In this document: piece after piece, positions 5,743 through 15,690 of the stretch
Layout: the number at the start of each line of letters is the position of its first letter
Numbering within the stretch: position 1 is the first letter of the stretch
Assembly (NCBI RefSeq): GCF_001721045.1
Contig: NZ_MDER01000025.1
Coordinates: 1 to 64,000 of the forward strand
Length of the DNA: 64,000 bases
Reading direction: 5' to 3'
Source of the DNA: Paenibacillus nuruki
GTDB lineage: Bacteria > Bacillota > Bacilli > Paenibacillales > Paenibacillaceae
Program-made: the position numbers and the translations under genes
The notes under the pieces: generated by a model
Told to the model about the DNA's origin: nothing
Seen by the model: only the letters and a program-made list of their open reading frames with translations
Databases searched by the model: none

Positions 5743-8493
5743 TTATTTTCTATCATGCGTACGAATATACTCTGACCACTTTTCTAACTGTGCTTCAATA
5801 TTAGTGATCCGCAGTGGCTTAGATACAAAGTCTTGCATTCCACTTTCCATGCATAATAACTGTTCTTCTTTGCGAGCAAATGCAGTCACCGCTACAATAA
5901 TCGGTGAAGATTTATGTTGCTGACGAATACGACGTGTTGCCTCCATACCATCCATAATCGGCATATTCACATCCATAAATATCAAATCATACTTCTTACG
6001 AGTGGTTGCTTCTACGGCTGCTGCCCCATTCTCTACAAGGTCTGCCTGATACCCTCGCTTGCTTAATATGGTTAACAATACTTTCTGATTCGTTGCATTG
6101 TCTTCAGCCACTAAGATACGTAAAGGGCCATATAATGAAGTCGGTACCGATGGCTGCGCAGCTATTTGTTGTGTAGTCATATCGATTTCAGGATAATCGG
6201 CTGCATTTAATGTTAGTGTAAATGCAAAAGTAGCTCCTCGATTAGAATTACTTTCAACCCGAATAGAACCGCCCATCAATTCAATAATCTTTTTGCAAAT
6301 AGATAATCCTAGACCGGTTCCGCCATATCTACGATTGGTCGCTGTCCCGATCTGAGAGAACGGTTGGAATAACTTGGCTTGTTGGTCTTCCGGTATACCG
6401 TGCCCTGTATCCTGAATAGAAAATTCAATAACAATCGATTGCGCATCAACTTGTGGCTTCAGATGAGCAGAAATCAATACACCACCATGCTCTGTAAATT
6501 TAACAGCATTTCCGACCAAATTGATCAGAACTTGTCGTAATCGATCTTCATCTCCAATAATATAAGAAGGTAACTTGGGATCGATATGTGTATTAATAAA
6601 CAGTTTCTTTTCCTGTACCGGTGTCACAAAAATATCCGTCACTTGATCGAGTAAATGCTGAATATTGACTTCACCATACTCTAGCTCCATACGTCCAGCT
6701 TCGATTTTACTAAAGTCTAACAACTCGTTTAGAATTTTCAATAATGCATTGTTGCTATCTATAATAATCTCAGCATATTCTCGTTGTTCTTGCGTCTCTA
6801 ACGTATCGAACAACAGTTCAATCATACCGATCATACCGTTCATTGGAGTACGTAATTCATGACTAATAATTGCCAAGAATTCAGATTTTGCCCGATCTGC
6901 TTGTTCAGCAATCTCACGTGCTCGAATCACTTCATTTTCTTCCGTACGATCTCGAAAAACAATTACTGCACCTACACGTTCCCCATTATCAATAATAGGA
7001 GTCACACGGTATGAAGCTAAGAAGCTTGAATTATCTTGTCTCCATAATACGGCTTCCTCACGGTAAAGAGGTTGTCCATCTGACAGAGAACGCATAATCG
7101 GTGTATCTCCCGCCAGCGCTGGGCTTCCATCTGGCTGACTTTGCTCGATCTGCTTCAAATGATATTCATTCATCATGAGATTGACATCGTACCCTAACAT
7201 TGCTGATCCGGCTGGATTAATAAACGTTGTATTGCCTTCCAGATCGACGCCGAATATCCCTTCAGATACTGAATTTAAAATAAGCTCTTGCTGATTACTT
7301 AAATCTTTTATTTTAGCTAAATACTGATTACGCTCGGTAATATCATTAATAATCCCATACACACCAACCACTTCATTTTCTACATAAATCGGTACATTCG
7401 TAACATGTACTTCAATAACATGACCGTCTTTGTGAAAAGTGCGTATTTCGTACGTCTGTGTCTCACCTTTTTTGGCTAATTCAAAATGATAATTGGTTTT
7501 AGCTAGATCGTCAGGATGAGCCACAGGTTCAAATGGTTTATTTTTCAAATCTTCATTCGTATAACCTAGAAGATCCTCCATGCTTTTATTCATAGCCAAA
7601 TAAGTGCCATCTATACTTAAAGCATTAATACCTGTAGGATTATGTTCAAATAACGATTTGTAACGACTTTCGCTTTCACGCAGTCTTTTTTCTTGTTCAC
7701 GTCGTTCGGTAATATCCCTCGAGACAGCTACCAGATATTCCAATTCGCCTTGCTCATCATACGTATATCGACAAGTCGTTTCAGACCACATATATGTTCC
7801 ATCTTTACGTTTAAAACGGAAAATAACCGCTTCTGGATCGGATTGCACATATTGAACGGCTGTTAAGTAGTTACGTACTTTCTCTACATCATCTTCATGT
7901 ACATAACTTAGTCCATTTTTACCCAACATTTCTTCTGGAGTATAACCAAGCAATGTTTTACAGGCGGGTGAAGCATATAAGTATGTCACGTCACTATTGG
8001 CTACATGCCTAGAAATCAAATCAGATGTATGATCTGTAATAAGACGCATTTGCCACTCGCTGTATTGCAATTGTTCTTCAATCAATTTACGTTCTGTGAT
8101 ATCACGAGTAATAGATAGCACTTCTTTTTTGCGACCTTGTTCATCGTACAAATAATGACAAGCCGATTCTGCCCAGAAAAACGAACCATCTTTGCGCAAA
8201 ATCCGGTATACAATCGTTACATGATGATTCATAATCAGACTGACATTAATATATTCAATAACTTGAGGAGCATCTTCTGGATGAATATAGAGATATCCAC
8301 TGGTTCCTAGCAATTCTTCTGGGGTATAGCCTGTTAATGTATATGCTGCATCAGATACTGACAAATAGGTAGATGCTGTATTGATCTGATGACGACTAAT
8401 CATATCGTTAGAATAATCCATAATATTTTGATAATGCTTTTCATTCGATAGTAATCGTTGGTATACTTCTTCACTTATGGTTACTTCACTCAT
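5743..8493 (-). CDS. Hybrid sensor histidine kinase, four PAS domains plus receiver
   Basis: This 916-residue protein has four consecutive PAS/PAC units (about 18-135, 143-262, 270-390, 398-520), each ending in the (S/N)DIT/DRTE motif. They are followed by a HisKA domain with phospho-acceptor His545 (SHELRTPMNG), an HATPase domain (N-box near 660, DTGHGIP, GGTGLGLS) and a C-terminal receiver with phospho-acceptor Asp841 (FMDVNMPIMDG). There is no membrane segment, so it is a soluble cytoplasmic sensor. It makes a phosphorelay start, since a hybrid kinase normally needs an Hpt partner; none is encoded nearby. ATG at 8493 follows AGGGAG at a slightly long spacing. The signal is unknown. Confidence 0.93.
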   Translation of the reverse strand: MSEVTISEEVYQRLLSNEKHYQNIMDYSNDMISRHQINTASTYLSVSDAAYTLTGYTPEELLGTSGYLYIHPEDAPQVIEYINVSLIMNHHVTIVYRILRKDGSFFWAESACHYLYDEQGRKKEVLSITRDITERKLIEEQLQYSEWQMRLITDHTSDLISRHVANSDVTYLYASPACKTLLGYTPEEMLGKNGLSYVHEDDVEKVRNYLTAVQYVQSDPEAVIFRFKRKDGTYMWSETTCRYTYDEQGELEYLVAVSRDITERREQEKRLRESESRYKSLFEHNPTGINALSIDGTYLAMNKSMEDLLGYTNEDLKNKPFEPVAHPDDLAKTNYHFELAKKGETQTYEIRTFHKDGHVIEVHVTNVPIYVENEVVGVYGIINDITERNQYLAKIKDLSNQQELILNSVSEGIFGVDLEGNTTFINPAGSAMLGYDVNLMMNEYHLKQIEQSQPDGSPALAGDTPIMRSLSDGQPLYREEAVLWRQDNSSFLASYRVTPIIDNGERVGAVIVFRDRTEENEVIRAREIAEQADRAKSEFLAIISHELRTPMNGMIGMIELLFDTLETQEQREYAEIIIDSNNALLKILNELLDFSKIEAGRMELEYGEVNIQHLLDQVTDIFVTPVQEKKLFINTHIDPKLPSYIIGDEDRLRQVLINLVGNAVKFTEHGGVLISAHLKPQVDAQSIVIEFSIQDTGHGIPEDQQAKLFQPFSQIGTATNRRYGGTGLGLSICKKIIELMGGSIRVESNSNRGATFAFTLTLNAADYPEIDMTTQQIAAQPSVPTSLYGPLRILVAEDNATNQKVLLTILSKRGYQADLVENGAAAVEATTRKKYDLIFMDVNMPIMDGMEATRRIRQQHKSSPIIVAVTAFARKEEQLLCMESGMQDFVSKPLRITNIEAQLEKWSEYIRTHDRK

Positions 8494-8549
8494 ATCTGCC
8501 TAACGCTCCCTTATGTTGAGCAATGCTGTAGCCTAATATAATAATCGAT

Positions 8550-9389
8550 TTAGAAGATATTTTTTAATAAAGCTTCTCTTATAGATATATCGTCAGAACA
8601 ATGAGGACAATTCACTTTTCCTCCTAAATAAGCTAGCTGGGTTACCCGATATGTCATTTGCAATGAAGTCATATACGTATATAACCATTTCAGATCCTCT
8701 TGGTTCTGATATTCCGCATCCGGTCGTATTTTTTGATAGTTTGCTTCTATATTCATCACTGGATCTGTAGGATAAGCTCGCCATTCGGTGAGTTCACTAT
8801 TTTGATCGGTCCATATATAGAGATCTTGATCACAATTAGGACATGCCCCTATGTATTCTTCACCATCACTGTACATAAGAAAACATTTTGCCCAATGTCG
8901 GTATCCTTGCAAAGCAGCTGTAGCAGCTAAAAGATGAATCTTTTCACTTTCTTCAACCTGATGGATCTGTGTCCTATTTTTGTTTAGAACGGAATCTAAT
9001 CTTTGCATTGATTGTTGATACGATCGGTATACATCCACTACTTCTTCAGTACCTAAATCTGTAAAATAATCATACCACTCTTTAGATGGTTCATGAGTGT
9101 CTTCACCTATAGGCAATTCATTCCACGCTTCAAACATTCCACATACGATATAAATATCCAGTTGAGTCTGAAGATCAGAAGCTTCCAGTGCCATCTGTAC
9201 CAAATACGGAACCGATACGTACGTACTAGAATAAATTGTGTTCTGATGATATAACTCTTCATAATATAATTCGTTTGCTTGCTCTTGATCATAATGTTGT
9301 TGTAATGATGTGATAAGTGAAGGAATATGTCCACCGTTACCATACGGCCCGTGGAGAAGTTCCCATTTTGTACTGGTTAGACTAAGCAT
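8550..9389 (-). CDS. Hypothetical protein, 279 aa, with two CxxC pairs
   Basis: The start is placed at ATG 9389, because the ribosome-binding site AAAGGTGGA overlaps the upstream GTG at 9401. The N-terminal part (LYHQNTIYSSTYVSVPYLVQMALE) resembles the HEAT-like unit of large bacterial hypothetical families sometimes found as immunity or SMI1-neighbour proteins. Two Cys pairs, CPNCDQDLYIW (about residue 185) and CPHCSDD near the C-terminus (about residue 265), look like a split zinc ribbon. There is no signal peptide. Function unknown; it is probably transcribed separately from the hybrid kinase 57 bases downstream. Confidence 0.65.
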   Translation of the reverse strand: MLSLTSTKWELLHGPYGNGGHIPSLITSLQQHYDQEQANELYYEELYHQNTIYSSTYVSVPYLVQMALEASDLQTQLDIYIVCGMFEAWNELPIGEDTHEPSKEWYDYFTDLGTEEVVDVYRSYQQSMQRLDSVLNKNRTQIHQVEESEKIHLLAATAALQGYRHWAKCFLMYSDGEEYIGACPNCDQDLYIWTDQNSELTEWRAYPTDPVMNIEANYQKIRPDAEYQNQEDLKWLYTYMTSLQMTYRVTQLAYLGGKVNCPHCSDDISIREALLKNIF

Positions 9390-9526
9390 ATGTATTTCCA
9401 CCTTTTACCATTATTTAGAGTGTCTCATCGATAACTTAATCAAAAGCAAGAATTATCTCTACCTCTTGATTGATTTATCAATATAGATAATGCACGTTAT
9501 AACCAAATCATCCTATACAAAATAAG

Positions 9527-9570
9527 AAAAGGCTACCCGTTATCGTTTATTTTGCGGGTAGCCTTTTTTG
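9527..9570. terminator. Terminator after glgA, bidirectional
   Basis: A 13-bp stem AAAAGGCTACCCG (9527-9539) / CGGGTAGCCTTTT (9555-9567) has T-rich tracts on both sides. On the minus strand it follows the glgA stop at 9618 and ends the glgB-glgA transcript. Confidence 0.85.
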
Positions 9571-9617
9571 GCTTCACTCATTGAGCTTAACCTACTATTT
9601 TGAATTATTATACAACC

Positions 9618-11051
9618 TTAAGATTCAGATGCTTTACGATACACTTCTAGATATTCTTGCGCAGACACCTGCCAGCTATATTCGCCAGTGATCGCATTTT
9701 TCACAACTTTTTTCCACTCTTTAGGTTGATTATAAATAGATAATGCACGACGAATAGTGAATAACATATCATGTGCATTGTAAGCAGCAAATGTAAATCC
9801 TGTACCTTCGCCTGTAAATTCGTTATACGATTGTACCGTATCATTCAATCCACCGGTTTCACGAACAATTGGAATACTACCATAACGCATCGCTAACAAT
9901 TGACTGATCCCGCAAGGTTCGAATTTGGAAGGCATCAAGAACATATCACTACCTGCATAGAAACGGCGTGCTACGCCTTCACTGAATCTAATCTCTGCCG
10001 CAAGCTTAGTAGAGTGACGAGACAGCGCTTCACGGAACCAATCTTCGTATTCCTGCTCACCTGTCCCCAAAATAACAAACTGTACATCATCATAATATAA
10101 TAATTCATCAAGTACACGAGTGACTAGATCTAATCCTTTCGATTCAGCCAAGCGAGTAACCATAGAAATCATAGGGATTTTAGCATCAATTGGTAATCCT
10201 AATTCTTCTTGTAATGCCAACTTATTAGCTGTCCGCTTCGCTGTTGCACTACGATAATTACTGGTTAGATACGTATCTGTTGCTGGATTATAACTCTTCG
10301 TATCAATTCCATTCACAATCCCGTGCAAGCGATCACCGAGTGAGCCTAACAATCCTTCTAATCCATAGCCATAATAAGGCATTTTGATTTCTTCTGCATA
10401 GGTTGGGCTTACCGTAGTCACTTGATCAGCGAATACGATTCCACCTTTCATAAAGCTTACATTACCATGATATTCGATTCCTTCAGATTGGAAATAACGA
10501 TCATCCATGCCAAGTAGATCACCCAATACAGAATAAGGGAAAATACCTTGATATAGCAGATTATGAATCGTAAATACACTATGGATATCTGCATAGAACG
10601 GGTTATAACGGTATTGTGCTTTAAGTAACATCGGTACCATGCCTGTATGCCAATCATGAGCATGAATAATATCAGGTTGGAATTCGATCACTGGTAAAAT
10701 ATCTAACACAGCACGGTTAAAGAAAGCAAAACGCTCCCCATCATCTCCATACCCGTAGATCCCATCACGTCCAAAATAATACTCGTTATCGATCATATAT
10801 ACGGTCACACCATTTTCGATATATTGCATAATACCGCAATATTGACTACGCCATCCCACTTGTACTTGAATCACTTTCAATAAGACAGACTTTTCACGAA
10901 TGGGTGCAGGGATACTTTTATAAAAAGGTAATACGATCCGTACATCTGCCCCTTCTTTTTGAAGAGCTTGAGGCAATGCGCCGATAACGTCAGCAAGACC
11001 TCCTGTTTTGATAAAAGGATTCGCTTCTGCTGCTGCAAATAAAATATTCAT
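9618..11051 (-). CDS. glgA: Glycogen synthase (ADP-glucose), GlgA
   Basis: GlgA transfers glucose from ADP-glucose to the non-reducing end of an alpha-1,4-glucan. The 477-residue length is standard for GT5 bacterial glycogen synthases. It has the N-terminal ADP-glucose-binding KTGGLADV loop (about residues 15-22), the HAHDWHTG motif (about 130) and the C-terminal catalytic loop with FEPCGISQLLAMRYGSIPIVR followed by TGGL. ATG at 11051 follows GAAGGAGG, 16 bases after the glgB stop, so the two are cotranscribed. GlgC, which makes its substrate, is encoded divergently at 13287. Confidence 0.97.
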   Translation of the reverse strand: MNILFAAAEANPFIKTGGLADVIGALPQALQKEGADVRIVLPFYKSIPAPIREKSVLLKVIQVQVGWRSQYCGIMQYIENGVTVYMIDNEYYFGRDGIYGYGDDGERFAFFNRAVLDILPVIEFQPDIIHAHDWHTGMVPMLLKAQYRYNPFYADIHSVFTIHNLLYQGIFPYSVLGDLLGMDDRYFQSEGIEYHGNVSFMKGGIVFADQVTTVSPTYAEEIKMPYYGYGLEGLLGSLGDRLHGIVNGIDTKSYNPATDTYLTSNYRSATAKRTANKLALQEELGLPIDAKIPMISMVTRLAESKGLDLVTRVLDELLYYDDVQFVILGTGEQEYEDWFREALSRHSTKLAAEIRFSEGVARRFYAGSDMFLMPSKFEPCGISQLLAMRYGSIPIVRETGGLNDTVQSYNEFTGEGTGFTFAAYNAHDMLFTIRRALSIYNQPKEWKKVVKNAITGEYSWQVSAQEYLEVYRKASES

Positions 11052-11067
11052 CGTTTATGTCCTCCTT

Positions 11068-12990
11068 CTATGATTTGCGTCTATTGGAAGTACGACGCTT
11101 TAATATAAGCACACTAAGTGGTGGTAAAGTGATTTCGATACTTTGCTCTTGCTGATGGAACGGTTCTTTTTCAGAAAAGACTAATGATTCTGTTCGTCCA
11201 CCTGTTCCGCCAAAGCGAGGCTCATCACTATTCCATATCTCTTCATATGTTCCTGCTTTGGGTACACCTACACGGTAATTCACTTGTGGAATCGGTTGGA
11301 AATTAATCGCAATAATCAGTGTATCGTTAGTTTTCTTACCTTTACGCATATACGTAATCACACTACGTGCAGCATCGTCTGCATTTAACCATTCATACCC
11401 TTCCCACTCATGATCTTGTTCCCACAAAGCAGGTAATTGTAGATAGAGATGATTCAGCTCGCGTGTGTAACTTTTCATTTTCTGATGCATATCGTATTCA
11501 AGCAGTAACCAATCCAATTGATCTTGATCTTTCCATTCGATAAATTGCCCAAATTCGCCACCCATAAATAATAACTTTTTGCCCGGGTGGGTCATCTGAT
11601 AAGCCAGTAACAGACGTAGTCCTGCGAACTTCTGCTCATAGCTACCCGGCATTTTATCAAGTAGCGACTTCTTACCATGCACCACTTCATCATGAGAAAG
11701 AGGTAACGTGGAATTTTCTGCAAATGCATAGGTAATCGGGAACGTTAACAGATTATGTTTACTAGGGCGCTGGTCGAAGTCTGATTCGACATAGTCTAGC
11801 GTATCGTTCATCCAACCCATACTCCATTTATAGTTAAATCCAAGCCCGTTTTCATGTGCAGGCTTCGTCACACCCGGCCACGCACTGGATTCTTCTGCCA
11901 TCATCAGAGCATGAGGGTAATATTGAAAAATCGTTTTGTTGAGCTGTTGCAAAAACGAGATCGCTTCTTTATTTTCGGCTCCACCTTGTTCGTTCGGCTT
12001 CCAGCCTCCAACCGTTTCTCTACCAAAATCAAGTCGGATCATACTGGTAACTGCATCGACACGCAGACCATCAAAATGGAACATTTCCATCCAATATAAG
12101 GCACTCGATATTAGAAAAGAACGAACTTCTGGCTTACCAAAGTCAAATGATAACGTACCCCATCCGATCTTTTCAGCTCGATCTGGGTCAGCATATTCAT
12201 ATAGTGGTGTACCATCAAACATTCTCAGACCATGTGCGTCTTTGGTGAAATGTCCTGGAACCCAGTCTAAGATCACACCGATATTCGCTTGGTGACAAGC
12301 ATCTACAAAATACATTAATTCTTGTGGCGTTCCATAACGACTAGTTGGTGCAAAATAGCCTGTACTTTGATAACCCCATGATAGATCATACGGATGTTCA
12401 GTTAATGGCATCAATTCCAAATGCGTATATCCCATATCTACCAAATAAGGAATTAAGATATCTGCCAACTCACGATAGGTATAAAAGCTCCCATCTTCTT
12501 TTTGTTTCCATGTTCCAAAATGCATTTCATAAATATTAAGTGGTTTACGATAAGGTGCGCGACGTTTGCGTCTCCATACCGCATCATTCCATGTATATCC
12601 TGCTAATGAAGAAACAACAGAAGCTGTCGCTGGTCGAACTTCAGCATAATGCGCATACGGATCAGCTTTAAGAAAAGGCACCCCATTAGATGGAGTAATA
12701 TGATATTTATACAAACTGCCTTCATGAACATTCGGCAGAAATCCTGTCCATACTCCTGAGTTGGGAAGCTTATGTAATGGATGATGTTCGCCATCCCAAT
12801 TGTTCCAGTCTGCTGCGACTCCGACATGTATGGCATCAGGTGCCCATACCGTAAAGCGTACACCAGACTCACCATTTTCTGACGTCACATGAGACCCAAA
12901 GTGACGATACGTATGATAATTTGTGCCTTCATGAAAAAGATAAAGTTCCTCAGGAGTTGGTTCTCCATAAACTGTTCGTTTTTGACTCAA
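11068..12990 (-). CDS. glgB: 1,4-alpha-glucan branching enzyme, GlgB
   Basis: GlgB forms alpha-1,6 branches in glycogen. The 640-residue protein has an N-terminal CBM48 module (about 35-120: GVRFTVWAPDAIHVGVAADWNNWDG) and a GH13 barrel. Its catalytic elements are GLRVDAVTSM (nucleophile Asp), MMAEESSAWPG (acid Glu) and LPLSHDEVVHGK (transition-state Asp). The start is TTG at 12990, six bases after GGGGGTGA; no ATG is better placed. It is the first gene of a glgB-glgA pair divergent from glgC across a 296-base region. Confidence 0.97.
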   Translation of the reverse strand: MSQKRTVYGEPTPEELYLFHEGTNYHTYRHFGSHVTSENGESGVRFTVWAPDAIHVGVAADWNNWDGEHHPLHKLPNSGVWTGFLPNVHEGSLYKYHITPSNGVPFLKADPYAHYAEVRPATASVVSSLAGYTWNDAVWRRKRRAPYRKPLNIYEMHFGTWKQKEDGSFYTYRELADILIPYLVDMGYTHLELMPLTEHPYDLSWGYQSTGYFAPTSRYGTPQELMYFVDACHQANIGVILDWVPGHFTKDAHGLRMFDGTPLYEYADPDRAEKIGWGTLSFDFGKPEVRSFLISSALYWMEMFHFDGLRVDAVTSMIRLDFGRETVGGWKPNEQGGAENKEAISFLQQLNKTIFQYYPHALMMAEESSAWPGVTKPAHENGLGFNYKWSMGWMNDTLDYVESDFDQRPSKHNLLTFPITYAFAENSTLPLSHDEVVHGKKSLLDKMPGSYEQKFAGLRLLLAYQMTHPGKKLLFMGGEFGQFIEWKDQDQLDWLLLEYDMHQKMKSYTRELNHLYLQLPALWEQDHEWEGYEWLNADDAARSVITYMRKGKKTNDTLIIAINFQPIPQVNYRVGVPKAGTYEEIWNSDEPRFGGTGGRTESLVFSEKEPFHQQEQSIEITLPPLSVLILKRRTSNRRKS

Positions 12991-13127
12991 AAAATCACCC
13001 CCGCTACATAGTAGATGTATGTTTATTTTTTACATTATTTTATATCTTCTACTTCTATTCTAGTTTATTATCCTTCTGATTAGAATAGGTAAACGATTTA
13101 AGTCACTAACCACAATTATTACCCGTA

Positions 13128-13172
13128 TTTGTTCCAGTTGAAAAGACCTCTCTACGTAATTAGGGGAACAAA
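13128..13172. promoter_or_regulatory. Interrupted 8-bp dyad in the glgB/glgC divergent promoter region
   Basis: TTTGTTCC (13128-13135) and GGAACAAA (13165-13172) are exact complements separated by 29 bases. They lie in the only regulatory region shared by glgBA and glgC. This may be a looped operator for coordinate control, but an 8-bp match in AT-rich DNA can also be chance. Confidence 0.3.
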
Positions 13173-13286
13173 GAATTGGTTAATGAAAAAATTTTACAAT
13201 AAACTTGTTTCAAACAATATCTTTCAAGGTTATAAATTATTACATCATCACGAGCGTTGTCACTATACAGTTGGAGGGAAAATTTA

Positions 13287-14489
13287 ATGAAAAATCAAAA
13301 GTGTGTTGCTATGTTGCTGGCCGGAGGAGAAGGGCGCAGACTCGCACCACTTACATCAATTGTAGCCAAACCAGCAGTTCCGTTTGGCGGAGACTTCAAG
13401 ATTATTGATTTTCCTCTCAGTAATTGCGTGAATTCAGGCATTGATACGATCGGTGTACTGACGCAATATGAAGCAGCATCGCTTCATGACCATATCGATC
13501 AAGGGGATGCTTGGTCCACATCCGATCTTCAAATGAACCTCTCTCTGTTGTCTTCTGAAGCAACAGGTGAATATATGGGAACAGCAGACGCGATCACGAA
13601 AAATATCGCTTATCTTGATGCGCTTAATCCTGAAAATGTTTTGATTCTTTCAGGCGATCATATTTATCACATGGATTATAGTGATATGATTAACTACCAT
13701 CAAGAACACAATGCTATGGCAACTATTTCTGTTATGGAAGTTCCATGGGAAGAAGCAAGTCGCTTTGGTGTGATGAGTACTGACTCTTCAATGAATATTA
13801 CCAAATTCTCTGAAAAGCCTGCTCAACCAGAAAGTAATCTAGCTTCTATGGGTATCTACGTATTTAACTGGCAATATCTTAGACGTCATCTAATCGAAGA
13901 TGCAGTCAAAGCAGATTCCAATCATGATTTTGGTAAAGATATTATTCCGCAAATGTTGGCAGAACACCAAATCGTGGTAGCTTACGAATTCCAAGGGTAC
14001 TGGAGAGACGTAGGTACAATCGATAGCTTATGGGAAGCGCATATGGATATTTTAAGTCAAGATCAACAGTTTGAACTTAAAAATGAAGCTTGGCCTATGT
14101 TCTCACCTAGCTTAAATGCTACAAATACGATCACTCGTGAACGTCAAGTCCCTCAATGCTCTATGGTTAGCGATCAAGCGGTATTAGAAGGTGATGTACA
14201 ACGTTCTGTTGTATTTAACAACGCTGAAATCGGTAAGTTCGCCGATGTTCGTCACAGTGTAATTATGCCAGGTGCAATTGTAGGCAAAAATGCTCGTGTA
14301 GAATATGCGATTGTCGCTGAAGGGGCAGTAATCAAAGAAGGTGCAGTCATCAAAGGTACTGCTGCTGATATCAAAGTTGTTGCTCCTTACGAGATTATCC
14401 ATGCTAAACCTGTTGTTCGTACACAACCTGCTCGCTTACTTCAAGAAGTTTATGATAAATCCACTAGATTGCGTGCGGGCGGATTATAA
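13287..14489 (+). CDS. glgC: Glucose-1-phosphate adenylyltransferase, GlgC
   Basis: GlgC makes ADP-glucose and pyrophosphate from glucose-1-phosphate and ATP, the committed step of glycogen synthesis. The start is ATG 13287, preceded by TTGGAGGG; a GTG-type extension to 13257 lacks a ribosome-binding site. The 400-residue protein shows the nucleotidyltransferase loop MLLAGGEGRRLAPLT (residues 9-23), KPAVPFGG, SGDHIYHMDY and SNLASMGIYVF, plus the C-terminal left-handed beta-helix region (VVFNNAEIGKFADVRHSVI). It stands alone on the plus strand, unlike the usual glgBCDAP operon; no glgD or glgP is present here. Confidence 0.97.
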   Translation: MKNQKCVAMLLAGGEGRRLAPLTSIVAKPAVPFGGDFKIIDFPLSNCVNSGIDTIGVLTQYEAASLHDHIDQGDAWSTSDLQMNLSLLSSEATGEYMGTADAITKNIAYLDALNPENVLILSGDHIYHMDYSDMINYHQEHNAMATISVMEVPWEEASRFGVMSTDSSMNITKFSEKPAQPESNLASMGIYVFNWQYLRRHLIEDAVKADSNHDFGKDIIPQMLAEHQIVVAYEFQGYWRDVGTIDSLWEAHMDILSQDQQFELKNEAWPMFSPSLNATNTITRERQVPQCSMVSDQAVLEGDVQRSVVFNNAEIGKFADVRHSVIMPGAIVGKNARVEYAIVAEGAVIKEGAVIKGTAADIKVVAPYEIIHAKPVVRTQPARLLQEVYDKSTRLRAGGL

Positions 14490-14561
14490 TTTATTACATC
14501 CTTTTGGTAAATATAGATCATTCAATGATGATCATTACGATATACAACGTATAGAATAAAT

Positions 14562-14593
14562 AAAAAGCGGTAGCCTTATGGCTCCGCTTTTTA
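14562..14593. terminator. Bidirectional terminator between glgC and the GNAT gene
   Basis: The stem AAAAAGCGG-T-AGCC / GGCT-CCGCTTTTT has a 4-base loop and T-runs on both strands. It sits between the convergent glgC stop (14489) and the GNAT stop (14602) and can serve both. Confidence 0.85.
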
Positions 14594-14601
14594 TTTTGCT
14601 A

Positions 14602-15663
14602 TTACAATGCTTTCCACTCGTGTTCGAGTATACTCATCTCGTATACACTGTAATAATGACCGTTTAACCAAGAAGAATCGCGCATTAATCCTTCTTTACT
14701 AAATCCACAAGACTCATACAATTGAATCGCTGATCCATTATAATCATACACACCTAAAGTGATACGATGCATTCCTAAAGTATCAAAACCAATCCGTAAT
14801 AGCTCTTGAATCATTTGTCGCCCGTAGCCTTTCCCTCTCGCTTCAGGATCACCGACTAATAATTTGGATATACGTGCAGACCGGTTACTACGATCTATTT
14901 TACTTAACGCTACATGCCCTATTTTACGATTTGTCATGCGATCTACAGCTATATAGATCAACTGATCTGAAAATCGTGGATGATTCGATCCTTTTATATG
15001 AGCATTAAGATCATCTTGATCTAGCGGATACTCCCAGCCTGATCCACTCCATTGTTGTAGAAACACAGCATCTCCCGACCATTCTAACAACTGATCGAAA
15101 TCTTTTTCCAGAAAATACTCTAACCGAATCTGATAATCTTTGGCAGGCGCAAGCTTTTCATAAAGACTAGCTAGGCGACCTTTTACCTCATGTGTACCCA
15201 TATAACGAAAATCTTGACTTTGATAAAAGCGATTCAGAGTAGGCAAATGTGCCATGCAATCTAGGCGAAGCCCTTTTTTACCCGAACTATGTGCATAATC
15301 ACTAGCCCACTGAATAGCAATAGCTCCTAGCCCTACACTGCGAAAATCTTGATGTACCGTTAAACGATGCAAATAAAAGTAATCTTCATCATTCAGCTGT
15401 TGCCAGTACTCCAGATCGCCTGCTTGTAAAGTAAACATAGCAGCTGGTTGCTCTGCCATGTATAGAATAAACACTTCTCGTTCTAGAAAATAGCTATGAA
15501 TTAACTCAGGAGTAAACATTTCCTTTTTCCATTGTTCTATGCCTTTAGACTCCATCCACTCTGCTGCATTCACTAACAAAGAGGTTACCTGTTCAGCATA
15601 TTGCTGATTTGCTTTAATAATACGAAGTGGCAAATCGTTAACTTGAGGTTGCTGTAATGTCAA
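14602..15663 (-). CDS. Tandem GNAT acetyltransferase
   Basis: The 353-residue protein is a fusion of two GNAT domains. Domain 1 (about 10-170) has the acetyl-CoA-binding stretch LHRLTVHQDFRSVGLGAIAIQWA. Domain 2 (about 178-345) is RimJ/RimL-like, with KLLVGDPEARGKGYGRQMIQELL and the typical LGVYDYNGSAIQLYESCGF end. Start is TTG 15663 with AAGGGGGAT about 7 bases upstream. It begins 27 bases after the sensor kinase stop, so it may be the last gene of the ABC-lipoprotein-two-component operon. Substrates are unknown; tandem GNATs often have one degenerate domain, but both keep the R/Q-x-x-G-x-G/A loop here. Confidence 0.9.
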   Translation of the reverse strand: MTLQQPQVNDLPLRIIKANQQYAEQVTSLLVNAAEWMESKGIEQWKKEMFTPELIHSYFLEREVFILYMAEQPAAMFTLQAGDLEYWQQLNDEDYFYLHRLTVHQDFRSVGLGAIAIQWASDYAHSSGKKGLRLDCMAHLPTLNRFYQSQDFRYMGTHEVKGRLASLYEKLAPAKDYQIRLEYFLEKDFDQLLEWSGDAVFLQQWSGSGWEYPLDQDDLNAHIKGSNHPRFSDQLIYIAVDRMTNRKIGHVALSKIDRSNRSARISKLLVGDPEARGKGYGRQMIQELLRIGFDTLGMHRITLGVYDYNGSAIQLYESCGFSKEGLMRDSSWLNGHYYSVYEMSILEHEWKAL

Positions 15664-15690
15664 ATGGTGATCCCCCTTGTTTAGTCTGTT

